Origin: Succinivibrio dextrinosolvens DSM 3072
Lineage (GTDB): Bacteria; Pseudomonadota; Gammaproteobacteria; Enterobacterales; Succinivibrionaceae
Length of the DNA: 64,000 nt
Assembly (NCBI RefSeq): GCF_900167015.1
Contig: NZ_FUXX01000010.1
Coordinates: 1 to 64,000 of the forward strand
Direction of reading: 5' to 3'
Part shown: positions 54,065-63,037 of the stretch, one piece after another
How positions within the stretch are numbered: position 1 is the first letter of the stretch
How the letters are laid out: each line of letters starts with the position of its first letter
Position numbers and translations under genes: made by a program
The notes under the pieces: generated by a model
Databases searched by the model: none
What the model was told of the DNA's origin: nothing
Seen by the model: only the letters and a program-made list of their open reading frames with translations

Positions 54065-55609
54065 TTATCTCTGGTCTATTTCGATTAGTTCAGGATCTCT
54101 TGCGAGTATGAAAGGATCGTTCTGTGCCAGCCACCAGTCAGAGTAGGGCAGTTTTACATGTCTTTTCAGAACCTGATTGAATTTCTTTCGGGCAAGAATA
54201 TCTAAAATTGCTTTGCCGGTTCTGATTATTCCATCGTATCCGACAGGAAAATGCTCATCTCCCATTGCAAAGGAAGGAATTCCCATACGGGCTGCATTAG
54301 GAGCCAGACCATTGTGACGGACAATGATGAAATCAGTATCAACATTTCTTAGAATTACCGGTAACTGGAAAGGCTGAGTCTTACTTACAGAGTAGTTTGG
54401 AATATCTCCATAGTTTTCTACCAGAGTCTTTAAGGTATCCTGGTTTTCTTTGCCTCCGTCATAAACAGGATCATGATGGAAAACAACTGATCCGTTAACC
54501 TCAATTCCGAGTTCTCTTAAAACCGAAATCAGGCCGTGAGCATAGGCGGAACCAGTAATAACAAAGCCTTTTACTCCTTTAAGCTTGGTCTTTAATGATT
54601 CAATTTCGTCGTGAACTCTCTCGTGTTCACTCTGTATGTATTTTTCTGTCTCCTCAACTTTGTCCACAACCCTTGCTATTGCTCTTAACCATTCGTCGGT
54701 TCCTTTAATGCCGTATGGCTGTGGGGCATCAATCTGCGGTACACCGAACTGCTGTTCAAGACCTGTGGCAAGATATGAGCCCAAAGTATGGCAGAATGTT
54801 GTTGTCGCTACAGCCTCTGATGTTTGTGCAAGCTCATCAAAACTTGCAATATCCATGATGTAGTTAACACGAAGTCCCAGTGGTTTGAGCATATCGGTAA
54901 AGTAGTCTGTACCCCATAGCGCAACAATATTGATAAGATCTTTCTGTTTTTTAGGATTCCTCTTGGTTATCTGCCTTAAAACACCGTGCTGGGCAATATC
55001 AAATCCAGTACTCCAGTGTTTTGATCGGAATCCTTCACAGTGAAGGGGAATTACAGGGATGCCAAGCTCCTCCTCCATCTCGTCCGCTACACTGGTGATA
55101 TCTTCACCGATGATAGCGGTAGAACAGGACATAGACAGAAAGATTGCTTTTGGATGATATCTGTCAAAAGTTTCCTGAACCGTTTTTCGTAGCTTTTCAC
55201 TTGCTCCAAAAACCATATCGTTTTCCATAAGGTTTGTGGTAACTATGTTGATATTACGTGGTTCGAGATTTCGTCTTGCCAGTCCATTACGCATGGCAAG
55301 ATTAAATTCAGGATTTCTGGCAGTACAGCCAACCGGACTATGCTGAATCAGTACACAATCCCTAAGATTTCCTGCCTGACATGAGGCAATTGAATTTGCA
55401 CACATACTCTGCTGATTGAAAGGCATCTCAAGTTCGCAGAGTCTGCATCCATTTTTTTTTCCGCAATCAAACTCTCTTTTGATTAGACTGCGTCCTTCGT
55501 AATTGGATTGCATCACCAGATCTGATGCTGTACCAGTCCAGGATGTAATGGATCCTAATCTCATTTCTCGATTTTCAACGGTATCGAGTGCTAAATTAAT
55601 CTGTTTCAT
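54065..55609 (-). CDS. NifD-like catalytic subunit (copy 2)
   Basis: The 514-aa protein is closely similar to copy 1 and has the same likely ligands: Cys70, Cys95 and Cys162 for a P-cluster, and Cys273 in FCHTLGSYLATGLEQQFGVP for the cofactor. Phe203 replaces the nitrogenase His195, as in copy 1. Extra N-terminal cysteines are three here (49, 55, 58), one fewer than in copy 1. AMGDEHFPVGYDGIIRTG near the end is shared. The strongest local difference is after the second P-cluster cysteine (GCTARNPEFN against GCSGDNPWFN), so substrate or redox behaviour may differ. K follows after 6 bases. Confidence 0.88.
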   Translation of the reverse strand: MKQINLALDTVENREMRLGSITSWTGTASDLVMQSNYEGRSLIKREFDCGKKNGCRLCELEMPFNQQSMCANSIASCQAGNLRDCVLIQHSPVGCTARNPEFNLAMRNGLARRNLEPRNINIVTTNLMENDMVFGASEKLRKTVQETFDRYHPKAIFLSMSCSTAIIGEDITSVADEMEEELGIPVIPLHCEGFRSKHWSTGFDIAQHGVLRQITKRNPKKQKDLINIVALWGTDYFTDMLKPLGLRVNYIMDIASFDELAQTSEAVATTTFCHTLGSYLATGLEQQFGVPQIDAPQPYGIKGTDEWLRAIARVVDKVEETEKYIQSEHERVHDEIESLKTKLKGVKGFVITGSAYAHGLISVLRELGIEVNGSVVFHHDPVYDGGKENQDTLKTLVENYGDIPNYSVSKTQPFQLPVILRNVDTDFIIVRHNGLAPNAARMGIPSFAMGDEHFPVGYDGIIRTGKAILDILARKKFNQVLKRHVKLPYSDWWLAQNDPFILARDPELIEIDQR

Positions 55610-55615
55610 CGGTAT

Positions 55616-56539
55616 CTATTCTTTCCATCTAAAAAAACGGTTTTCTATCTTGCGTAAAATGTAGGTAACAGTACTTACTACAATTCCTAAAACCACCAGT
55701 CCAACCATGATTCTGGTGAAGTTACCAAAACGCGCGTAGTACTGAATATAAAAGCCAAGACCGCTTCCTCCTCCAATCATCTCTGCCGAGGTGAGCATGA
55801 TAAAGGACAGTGAAATTGCGATATTGCATCCGGAAAAGACCTGAGGTAGTGATGCCGGTAAAATGATCTTGAATAGGATCTGTGCTTTTTTTAGATTCAG
55901 AACCTTTGCCGAATTTATTATTTTGGAATCAACATTCAGAACTCCATTCATTGTTGAGGTCAGAATAGGCCAGAATGAAGTTATGAAAATAATAAAAATC
56001 GAACAAGCCTTAAATGAAGGCAGCAGAGCAAGAGTGTAGGGAATAAAAACTACTGGAGGAATAGAGCCCAAGAAGCTTGCTACACTTGAGAATGCTCTTC
56101 CTGTTCTTGCGTTAAAGGCAAGAAACAGCCCCAGAGGAATTGCAGCTGAAAGTGCCAGCGTAAAACCGATAACAATTATGGATAAAGAACAGCCTATATC
56201 CACAATCAGACGTAGATAGTCTCCCAAAAACTGCTTTACGATTACACCTGGGGCCTTAAAGATATCCTCAGGAAGAATATTCAGCTTTGCGGTTAACATA
56301 AGCCACACAAAAAGAGATGTACTGATTATCGCAAATGTGTCCATTATCAGAGTTCTCTGTTCATCTTTTCTTGCGAGGAACAAAACAATGAAAAATGAAA
56401 CCTCCAGCAGCAGAATGAATCCTAATGCATAATCATTCTGTGCGGAGCGCTTTAAATGATCCTCAAGTCCAAATGCACTTAGAACAAAGAGGAGCACAAA
56501 TAAGTTGTTCAGATTAAAAACAGCGGATTTTAAATTCAT
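55616..56539 (-). CDS. ABC importer permease (NitT/TauT/Ssu type)
   Basis: The 307-aa protein has about seven hydrophobic segments and the EAA-type loop (about 220-240: INSAKVLNLKKAQILFKIILPASLPQVFSG) that contacts the ATPase. It resembles SsuC/TauC permeases, but an N-terminal part of about 60 residues adds extra membrane segments. It lies 6 bases before the D-like gene and 6 bases after the binding-protein gene, so import and reduction are tightly co-expressed. Confidence 0.87.
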   Translation of the reverse strand: MNLKSAVFNLNNLFVLLFVLSAFGLEDHLKRSAQNDYALGFILLLEVSFFIVLFLARKDEQRTLIMDTFAIISTSLFVWLMLTAKLNILPEDIFKAPGVIVKQFLGDYLRLIVDIGCSLSIIVIGFTLALSAAIPLGLFLAFNARTGRAFSSVASFLGSIPPVVFIPYTLALLPSFKACSIFIIFITSFWPILTSTMNGVLNVDSKIINSAKVLNLKKAQILFKIILPASLPQVFSGCNIAISLSFIMLTSAEMIGGGSGLGFYIQYYARFGNFTRIMVGLVVLGIVVSTVTYILRKIENRFFRWKE

Positions 56540-56545
56540 AATTAT

Positions 56546-57637
56546 TTAGTTAGAGCGTTGATGGTACTGGTACAGTTCTTTATAAACAGCATCATTTTCG
56601 TTTTCTTTGACAAGTTCATTTAGTGCCTGCTCATATAGAGCTGCTGTATAGTTAGGCTTGATGTCAAATTCCTTTACAAAGCCAAGGTCAACAAGACTGT
56701 CATAGAAAACGTCCATTCGCTTCAGATCCGGATCCGGATTTGCAATTTCGTTATCGTATTTGTAGGTGTCTGCAAGTAGCAGATCTTCATCAACGTCTAC
56801 ATACTTGGCGATGTCCTTAATTGATTGACTTTCGTTTGTTTTATAGAATTTGTAAGCCTTGATTAGTGCTCTGATAAAGTGTTTGTATGTTTCAGGCTCT
56901 GCCTTAAGTTTGTCTGTAAGTATTGCCTGACGACAGCAGACATGATTGTCAAATCCTTCAACATCTCCACTGTTTGCAAGAATTGTATAGCCTTCGTTTT
57001 CTGCCAGAATTCTGTAAGGTGCATAAAGTACTGCCGCATCGATTTCATCATTTTTTAATGAGGCATATACATCAGAGCCGTCGTTGAACATTACGAATTC
57101 AGTATCTTTATCCAAACCGAGTTTTTTCAGCGCTTCTCTGATTACAATGTGTCCAGATCCAATGCCTTCCACACCAATCTTCTTGCCTGCCAGTAGTTTG
57201 ATAGACCATTCTTCCTTTGGTATTCCTTTTACAATCCTGTCCTTTACAATAATTCCATGACCGGTTTTCATTGCACCTGCGAACAGGGAAATCTTGTGGC
57301 CTTCAGACATATAACTTACAAGTTCACTTGATCCATAGGCGCCAACATCGATTTTTCCTGATTCCATTGCGGCAAGTTCACTGTTGTTTTCATTAAACAG
57401 AACCAGCTCGGCATTAATTCCTTCCTCTTCAAAAAATCCTTCTTCCTTAGCAAGAAAATACAGCAGATGTCCTGGAGATGGCAGGTAGCCTATTCTTACG
57501 GTTGTAAGTTCTGAAGAGTGATTCTGATGCTCTTGATGTGCTGCGTGTTCATCCGTTTTTTTATCGTCCCCACAACCTTGAACTGCCGACAGAAGTAAAG
57601 CTAAAGATATAACCTTTAATGTGTTCTTAAATTTCAT
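56546..57637 (-). CDS. Substrate-binding lipoprotein with His-rich linker
   Basis: The 363-aa precursor has a lipobox (AVQGC) and then a histidine-rich linker (DEHAAHQEHQNHSS, about 28-41). The rest is a NMT1/SsuA-like binding domain: RIGYLPSPGHLLYFLAKEEGFFEEEG, the GKIDVGAYGSSEL loop and KKIGVEGIGSG. Similar proteins bind sulfonates, nitrate or aromatic acids. The linker with five histidines might bind metal, which would be unusual for this class. The ligand is unknown, but the operon suggests it is the substrate of the D2K2 reductase. Confidence 0.87.
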   Translation of the reverse strand: MKFKNTLKVISLALLLSAVQGCGDDKKTDEHAAHQEHQNHSSELTTVRIGYLPSPGHLLYFLAKEEGFFEEEGINAELVLFNENNSELAAMESGKIDVGAYGSSELVSYMSEGHKISLFAGAMKTGHGIIVKDRIVKGIPKEEWSIKLLAGKKIGVEGIGSGHIVIREALKKLGLDKDTEFVMFNDGSDVYASLKNDEIDAAVLYAPYRILAENEGYTILANSGDVEGFDNHVCCRQAILTDKLKAEPETYKHFIRALIKAYKFYKTNESQSIKDIAKYVDVDEDLLLADTYKYDNEIANPDPDLKRMDVFYDSLVDLGFVKEFDIKPNYTAALYEQALNELVKENENDAVYKELYQYHQRSN

Positions 57638-57661
57638 TTTTTTTTCCTTATGTTGTTTAAA

Positions 57662-58468
57662 TCATCCCGCTAGTGCAAATTCAAATTCAGGCTCACGAAC
57701 GTTTCCATACAGTGAGTCAATGAGCTCGGCACGTAGTGTTTCATAGTCTCTGGTTTTTCTAATATCAGAGCGGTTTCTTGGTCTTGCGAATGGAACTTTT
57801 ATCTCTTTATATACATGTCCTGGATTTTCAGAGAAAACTACAATCTTGTCTGACAGAAGTATTGCTTCGTCTATATCGTGAGTTACAAAGATTACTGTCT
57901 TGTTTTTTTCTGAAGATGACCATAACTCCAGTACCAGGTCCTGAAGAGAACTTTTATTCTTTGCATCTAAAGCACCAAAGGGTTCGTCCATGATCAGAAT
58001 ATCTGTATCCATGGCAAGAGCTCTTGCAATAGCAACTCGCTGCTGCATGCCGCCTGAAAGCTGAGAGGGGAATTTGTTTTTGAACTGCTCAAGATGAACC
58101 AGATCCAGAAAATGATTTGCAAGCTTTGTAACTTCTTTCCTGCTAAGCTGTTTTTTAGCCTGCTGAATTCCAAATTCTGTATTTTTTAGTGCGGTCATCC
58201 AGTGAAAAAGAGAATAATGCTGGAATACCACACCTCTATCTGTACCGGTTCCTTTTACTTCTTTTCCGTCAATTAGGATTCTGCCGGAAGTTGGCTTTAG
58301 AAGTCCTTCCAATACACTCAGGAATGTACTTTTTCCACAGCCAGATGCTCCGACAATACTTACGAATTCTCCTGACTTTACAGAAAAGGAAAGATCTTTG
58401 AGAGCTTCAAAGGTCTGATTGGGGGTCTTGTATTTTACACATAAATTTTCAACATCTATTTTATTCAT
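57662..58468 (-). CDS. ABC importer ATPase (NitT/TauT/Ssu type)
   Basis: The 268-aa ATPase has Walker A GASGCGKST (38-46), the Q-loop in VVFQHYSLFHW, signature LSGGMQQRVAIARA, Walker B LIMDEPFGALD and the switch His in VTHD. The SsuB/TauD-like RDRSDIRKTRDYE-type tail is typical of the sulfonate and nitrate family. It is the first gene of ATPase, binding protein, permease, D2, K2. Confidence 0.92.
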   Translation of the reverse strand: MNKIDVENLCVKYKTPNQTFEALKDLSFSVKSGEFVSIVGASGCGKSTFLSVLEGLLKPTSGRILIDGKEVKGTGTDRGVVFQHYSLFHWMTALKNTEFGIQQAKKQLSRKEVTKLANHFLDLVHLEQFKNKFPSQLSGGMQQRVAIARALAMDTDILIMDEPFGALDAKNKSSLQDLVLELWSSSEKNKTVIFVTHDIDEAILLSDKIVVFSENPGHVYKEIKVPFARPRNRSDIRKTRDYETLRAELIDSLYGNVREPEFEFALAG

Positions 58469-58610
58469 GAGTTTCTCCCATTTAAAACTGATGTAACACT
58501 TAAGAAAACTTTCTGTTTTCCTAAAATTGGAGTCATCATAACTTCTTGTTATGTGATCTATGTGTAATTATTTTATTAGTCACTTTATTTTCTGGCTAAT
58601 ACTGTTTTTT

Positions 58611-58624
58611 TATTGATATCAATA
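58611..58624. promoter_or_regulatory. Palindrome upstream of the ABC-NifDK-like operon
   Basis: TATTGATATCAATA (58611-58624) is a perfect 14-bp palindrome about 143 bases upstream of the ATPase gene. It resembles a LysR or FNR-type half-site pair without spacer. A sulfur or redox regulator could bind here. It could also be chance in AT-rich DNA. Confidence 0.35.
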
Positions 58625-58675
58625 GGTTTTTTGAATAACCGGTAGGAAGGAAAGATTTGATGAATTCTGTGGAAG

Positions 58676-58699
58676 GAGGTCTGAGGATAGTCAGACCTC
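58676..58699 (-). terminator. Hairpin after the YgiW-like gene
   Basis: GAGGTCTGA (58676-58684) and TCAGACCTC (58691-58699) form a perfect 9-bp stem with a 6-base loop, 38 bases past the stop codon. The minus-strand tail (CTTCCAC) has no T run, so it is either a weak terminator or a leader structure of the ABC operon. Confidence 0.45.
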
Positions 58700-58737
58700 A
58701 AAAATGGAGAATTATTTTGAAAATAATGCGTTAAGAG

Positions 58738-59196
58738 CTACATCCTTCTGTTTGTTTTGGGAGGAATTCTGATTCCTATCTGTGTCATTGGATGCTCAGG
58801 AGGAAGTGCGCACTTGACATCAAGACTGTCTGCTGAGAAGAATTCCTTGTCATACTGCGCTATAACTTCAATGGTTTCGTCTTTACGAATGAAGGACCAG
58901 TCTTTATCCTTGTTTAATTCAATTTCAATAGTATCGCCGTTTTCATCGGTAAATTCGTATTTGTCATCGCCAAAATACTTTGTGACCTTTCCTTTCACTC
59001 TAACAATCTCTTCGTCTTTTTCGTTTTTCAGATCTCTGATGGCGATAATATTCAGCTTTTTCTCAAATCCATGAGTCTGGCCCTTAAATTCAGACTCGCA
59101 TGGTCTTGGTGTTTGAGCGATACCTTCAGCAAATGCTGTAGAGATATTTGTAAGCAATATAGAAGCAGTGCCCAACAAAATTAATTCTTTTATCAT
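58738..59196 (-). CDS. YgiW/YdeI-type periplasmic OB-fold protein
   Basis: The 152-aa precursor has a signal peptide (MIKELILLGTASILLTNIST, cut after AFA) and a BOF-type OB domain: VRVKGKVTKYFGDDKYEFTD followed by DTIEIELNKDKDW. Such proteins are linked to stress and biofilm responses in enterobacteria. I start at 59196 behind GGAGA. The open frame runs upstream to 59391 but there overlaps the LysR gene. It is divergent from that gene. Role uncertain. Confidence 0.75.
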   Translation of the reverse strand: MIKELILLGTASILLTNISTAFAEGIAQTPRPCESEFKGQTHGFEKKLNIIAIRDLKNEKDEEIVRVKGKVTKYFGDDKYEFTDENGDTIEIELNKDKDWSFIRKDETIEVIAQYDKEFFSADSLDVKCALPPEHPMTQIGIRIPPKTNRRM

Positions 59197-59314
59197 AAAA
59201 TAATCTCCATATGCTCTGGAATCTGGCAGATAATTATAGTAGAGGCATCTTAGTCTCAACTTAGTCAAATCTCGGGCAATCGCAGTTTTCTGTATTTGGT
59301 GTTCACATATATAT

Positions 59315-60184
59315 ATGAATAGATATCTGGCATTACATAAAATCATTGAACTTGGTAATTTTACCAAGGCAGCTTCTGCCATGAACTGCACACAGTCTGC
59401 AATTAGTCAGATGATTTCCTCTCTGGAAGATGAACTTAAGATAAAACTGCTTAACAGATCTAAATCAGGAATTTCTCTTACTAAAGAGGGCGAGAAATTA
59501 TACCCCCATATACAGCGTCTTGTATACGAATATAGAACAGTAAAAGAACATGCTCAGGAAATAAGAGGTCTGGAAACAGGAACAATCAGAATCGGAACCA
59601 TGGGAAGTATTTCCACGCACTGGCTGCCAATTCTTATTAGTGAGTTTAAAAAGAAATACCCTGCAATCGAATTTGTACTGCTCGAAGGCGACTATGTTTC
59701 AATTACAGAGTGGATTAAAACCGGCGCAGTTGATTTTGGATTTGTAAACCCGGATGCTGTTAGCGGTATCAAGACCTCTCCTGTAAAGGATGGACGTATG
59801 CTGGCTGTTCTTCCTCCTGGTCATCCTCTAGCTAAATGTGATGTTGTTTCTCTTAAGGATTTAGGACGTGAACACTTTATTCTTCTTGAGGAAGGAAATC
59901 ATTCTGAACCTCTTATTGCATTCAAGGAACAGGGAATTCACCCTAAAATCAGCTATGTTATTCATGATGACTACACTATTATGAATATGGTTGAAGCCGG
60001 CTTAGGTGTAAGTATGCTTGCAGAACTTATGCTCAAGAGGATTGCATACAATCTCGAACTAAGACCTACAGATCCTCCTGTAATCAGAAAAATGGCTATA
60101 GGTTATAAAGACAGACTGTCACTTACCATTGCCGCAAGAAGATTTATTGAACTTTTAAAAGAAAATATGGACAAATTACCATAG
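59315..60184 (+). CDS. LysR-family transcriptional regulator
   Basis: The 289-aa protein has an N-terminal winged helix (NFTKAASAMNCTQSAISQMISSLEDELK) and a co-inducer domain with IRIGTMGSIST and GLGVSMLAELM. No clear ribosome site precedes the ATG, but the start matches the family. LysR proteins often control sulfur and organosulfur genes. The ABC-NifDK operon is the nearest gene set besides ygiW, so it is a candidate target. This is inference. Confidence 0.87.
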   Translation: MNRYLALHKIIELGNFTKAASAMNCTQSAISQMISSLEDELKIKLLNRSKSGISLTKEGEKLYPHIQRLVYEYRTVKEHAQEIRGLETGTIRIGTMGSISTHWLPILISEFKKKYPAIEFVLLEGDYVSITEWIKTGAVDFGFVNPDAVSGIKTSPVKDGRMLAVLPPGHPLAKCDVVSLKDLGREHFILLEEGNHSEPLIAFKEQGIHPKISYVIHDDYTIMNMVEAGLGVSMLAELMLKRIAYNLELRPTDPPVIRKMAIGYKDRLSLTIAARRFIELLKENMDKLP

Positions 60185-60197
60185 AAAGCAGTTATTT

Positions 60198-60211
60198 TTG
60201 ATGAAAATCAA
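60198..60211 (+). promoter_or_regulatory. Perfect FNR-consensus site 3' of the LysR gene
   Basis: TTGAT-GAAA-ATCAA (60198-60211) matches the FNR consensus fully and lies 14 bases after the LysR stop and 234 bases before aroQ. No good -10 lies at the class II distance, so it may be a chance match or part of a terminator stem. Confidence 0.4.
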
Positions 60212-60444
60212 AACAATAGTTCACAGAAACTGTTTTTTTTGTGATTCTTAAAAAAAATTGGGGCCGCACTCAAAAAATGCTTTTTAAAAACTATAAAAGC
60301 AATTTTTTTTTACTACTCTGATATAAGGATATAAGCGAAAAATCGTAAAAAATTACGAAAAAATTTGGTGATTTTAATAAAAAATGCGCCACTTTCGCTT
60401 AAAAATGATAAAATGCGCGGATTAAGATATTCGGGAGTCTAATT

Positions 60445-60894
60445 TTGGCAAAGCATTCAATTTTAGTTGTTAACGGACCAAACCTTAATCTGCTGGGCGT
60501 ACGAGAGCCTCAGATTTATGGTCATACATCATTAAAAGATCTTGAAAATCATCTTAAGGATGTAGCAAAGGAATTGGATGTTGATATCGAGTGCTATCAG
60601 TCAAATTCTGAGGGCGATATCGTTACTAAAATTCAGGATTCTAGATTAAACAAAGATTTTGTTCTCATAAATGCAGGTGCCTACACTCATACCAGCGTTG
60701 CTATTCGTGATGCTTTAACCGGAGTTGATTTGCCTTTTTATGAGATTCATATTTCCAATGTTCACAGAAGAGAAGAATTCAGGCATCATTCTTATCTTTC
60801 TGATGTGGCCGTTGGAGTCATTGCCGGTTTCGGACTTAATGGTTATGAATATGCCTTAAGATCCGCTGTCGATTTCTTAGGCCGTAACCGTTAA
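60445..60894 (+). CDS. aroQ: 3-dehydroquinate dehydratase, type II
   Basis: AroQ dehydrates 3-dehydroquinate in the shikimate pathway. The 149-aa protein has [19 protein letters not shown] with the catalytic Tyr, [25 protein letters not shown] and [17 protein letters not shown]. The start is a TTG at 60445, with CGGGAG 7 bases upstream. It precedes accB and accC as in many Gammaproteobacteria. Confidence 0.95.
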   Translation: MAKHSILVVNGPNLNLLGVREPQIYGHTSLKDLENHLKDVAKELDVDIECYQSNSEGDIVTKIQDSRLNKDFVLINAGAYTHTSVAIRDALTGVDLPFYEIHISNVHRREEFRHHSYLSDVAVGVIAGFGLNGYEYALRSAVDFLGRNR

Positions 60895-60924
60895 GATTTA
60901 GAAATAACTAAATTAGGATATTTT

Positions 60925-61395
60925 ATGCAAATTGATATTCATAAGATTGCTAAGCTTATTGAGATTGTTTCAAAATCAGATGTTTCTGAGATTAACTTAA
61001 AGCAAGGCGAAGAAGAGTTAAAGATTACTCGTGAAAAGGCTGTTGCTCAGTCAGTTCAGACTGTAATTTCAGCTCCAGTTGCTGCTCCTGTTGTACAGGC
61101 AGCTCCAGCAGCTGCAGCTCCAGCTCCTGCTCCAGCAGCTGCTCCAGCAGCTCCTGATGCTGCAAAGCTTATGAAGTCACCAATGGTTGGTACTTTCTAC
61201 CGTTCAGCTAGTCCTACCGCTGCTCCTTTCGTTGAGGAAGGTGCTTCTGTTAAGGAAGGCGACACTCTATGTATTATTGAAGCTATGAAGATGATGAATC
61301 AGATTCAGGCTGACCGTTCAGGTGTAATTAAGAAGATTTTGGTTGAGAATGGCTCAGCTGTTGAGTTTGACCAGCCTCTATTCGAGTTTGAATAA
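60925..61395 (+). CDS. accB: Biotin carboxyl carrier protein AccB
   Basis: AccB carries biotin between the two half-reactions of acetyl-CoA carboxylase. The 156-aa protein has a helical N-terminus, an Ala/Pro-rich swinging linker (about 50-77) and the biotin domain with the biotinylated Lys in [12 protein letters not shown]. accC follows after 22 bases. Confidence 0.96.
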   Translation: MQIDIHKIAKLIEIVSKSDVSEINLKQGEEELKITREKAVAQSVQTVISAPVAAPVVQAAPAAAAPAPAPAAAPAAPDAAKLMKSPMVGTFYRSASPTAAPFVEEGASVKEGDTLCIIEAMKMMNQIQADRSGVIKKILVENGSAVEFDQPLFEFE

Positions 61396-61417
61396 TAACT
61401 GAGAGTAAACCTAAAAT

Positions 61418-62779
61418 ATGAAACTTGAAAAAGTTCTTATAGCTAACCGCGGTGAGATCGCTTTACGTATTTTACGTGCTTGCCGTCAGTTAGGTTTAAA
61501 GACTGTTGCAGTTCATTCAACAGCCGATAGAGATCTGTTACATGTTAAGCTTGCAGATGAAGCTGTATGTATTGGACCAGCAGCTCCAAAGGATTCTTAT
61601 TTAAATATTCCTTCAATCATTGCTGCTGCAGAAGCAACAGGTGCTAATGCAATTCACCCAGGTTATGGTTTCCTATCAGAAAATGCTGATTTCGCTGAAA
61701 TGGTTGAGAAATCAGGCTTCGTTTTCATTGGACCAACTGCTGATACTATCCGTCTGATGGGCGATAAGGTATCTGCAAAGAAAGCTATGCAGAAAGCTGG
61801 TGTTCCTTGTGTTCCTGGTTCAGCAGGTGCATTAGGTGAGGATTTCGAAGAGAATCGTCAGCTGGCTAACAAGATTGGCTACCCAATTATCATTAAAGCT
61901 GCCGGTGGCGGTGGCGGCCGTGGTATGCGTGTTGTAAGATCAGACGCTGAGCTAGAGGAGTCAATTGCTCTGACTCGTCGTGAAGCAGACATGTTCTTCA
62001 ACAATCCTGCTGTTTACATGGAAAAGTTCCTTGAGAATCCTCGTCACGTTGAGTTCCAGGTTCTTTCAGACGGTCAGGGTCATGCTGTATACCTAGGCGA
62101 ACGCGATTGCTCAATGCAGCGTCGTAATCAGAAGGTTTTAGAAGAGGCTCCTGCTCCATTCATTTCTGAAGAGCAGCGTAAGACTATCGGTTCTCGCTGT
62201 GCTCAGGCATGTATTGATATTGGTTATCGCGGAGCTGGTACTTTTGAGTTCCTATATGAAAACGGTGAGTTCTACTTCATTGAGATGAACACCCGTGTTC
62301 AGGTTGAGCACCCAATTACTGAAATGATTACCGGTGTTGATATCGTTCGTGAAATGATATCTGTATGTGCTGGTAACCCACTTTCAATTACTCAGGATGA
62401 CGTAAAGATTAAAGGTCATGCATTCGAATTCCGTATCAATGCAGAGGATCCTTCTACCTTTATGCCTTCTCCAGGTGAGATCAAGTATCTTCATGTACCT
62501 GGCGGTCCTGGTGTTCGTTGGGATAGCCATGTATATCAGGGCTATAAGGTTCCACCTCACTATGACTCATTAGTTGGAAAGTTAATTGTTTTTGATGATA
62601 CTCGTGAACAGGCTCGTGTTCGTGGCCTAGAGGCTCTGGATGAGCTGGTATTAGATGGAATCAAAACCAATATTCCTCTACACGAAGATTTACTGAATGA
62701 TCCTGTTGAGATTAAGGGCGGCGCAAGCATCCATTATCTTGAGGAGAAATTAGAGGCTGCTAAGGCTTCAAAGAAGTAA
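61418..62779 (+). CDS. accC: Biotin carboxylase AccC
   Basis: AccC carboxylates biotin on AccB with ATP and bicarbonate, the first step of fatty-acid synthesis. The 453-aa ATP-grasp enzyme has [21 protein letters not shown], the glycine-rich [14 protein letters not shown], and the [20 protein letters not shown] catalytic segment. A terminator follows. Confidence 0.97.
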   Translation: MKLEKVLIANRGEIALRILRACRQLGLKTVAVHSTADRDLLHVKLADEAVCIGPAAPKDSYLNIPSIIAAAEATGANAIHPGYGFLSENADFAEMVEKSGFVFIGPTADTIRLMGDKVSAKKAMQKAGVPCVPGSAGALGEDFEENRQLANKIGYPIIIKAAGGGGGRGMRVVRSDAELEESIALTRREADMFFNNPAVYMEKFLENPRHVEFQVLSDGQGHAVYLGERDCSMQRRNQKVLEEAPAPFISEEQRKTIGSRCAQACIDIGYRGAGTFEFLYENGEFYFIEMNTRVQVEHPITEMITGVDIVREMISVCAGNPLSITQDDVKIKGHAFEFRINAEDPSTFMPSPGEIKYLHVPGGPGVRWDSHVYQGYKVPPHYDSLVGKLIVFDDTREQARVRGLEALDELVLDGIKTNIPLHEDLLNDPVEIKGGASIHYLEEKLEAAKASKK

Positions 62780-62804
62780 TCTTCATCAAAACATAACTCA
62801 GAAT

Positions 62805-62833
62805 AATCCCTCAAAATGTGAGGGATTTTTTTT
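62805..62833 (+). terminator. Terminator of accB-accC
   Basis: A 9-bp stem, AATCCCTCA (62805-62813) with TGAGGGATT (62819-62827), runs into eight T (62826-62833), 26 bases past the accC stop. Confidence 0.92.
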
Positions 62834-62928
62834 GCGTTAAAGTCTTGTCCAATATTAGCTTTTGGTTGCGTATTAACCAAATCTTTTCTTGTACTTCTTC
62901 ACTATTATTTCTAAACTTAATATTAACA

Positions 62929-63003
62929 GAAATTAATTTAGCCTAAATCGATTTAGGCTAAATCGATTTAGGTAAAAATATTTTGGTCTAAATATGTTTG
63001 GGC
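62929..63003. repeat. Five degenerate 15-bp palindromic tandem repeats
   Basis: Units of 15 bases begin at 62929, 62944, 62959, 62974 and 62989. The best copies are TAAATCGATTTAGGC and TAAATCGATTTAGGT, each holding the palindrome TAAATCGATTTA; the outer copies are degraded. Together they also form the perfect 18-bp palindrome GCCTAAATCGATTTAGGC (62941-62958). The array ends 34 bases before the ATPase start. Confidence 0.85.
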
Positions 63004-63037
63004 TAATCCAATATTCAATAATGTTAAAGAGGTCTTT

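Noticed and set aside
58465-58539. 24-residue minus-strand frame overlapping the ABC ATPase start
   Set aside because: Its stop overlaps the ATPase ATG, as in a leader peptide, but it has no cysteine or other codon bias, a poor ribosome site and no adjoining attenuator. Not enough to call.
59197-59391. N-terminal extension of the YgiW-like frame
   Set aside because: The extra 65 codons overlap the divergent LysR gene and hide a clean signal peptide that starts at 59196 behind GGAGA.
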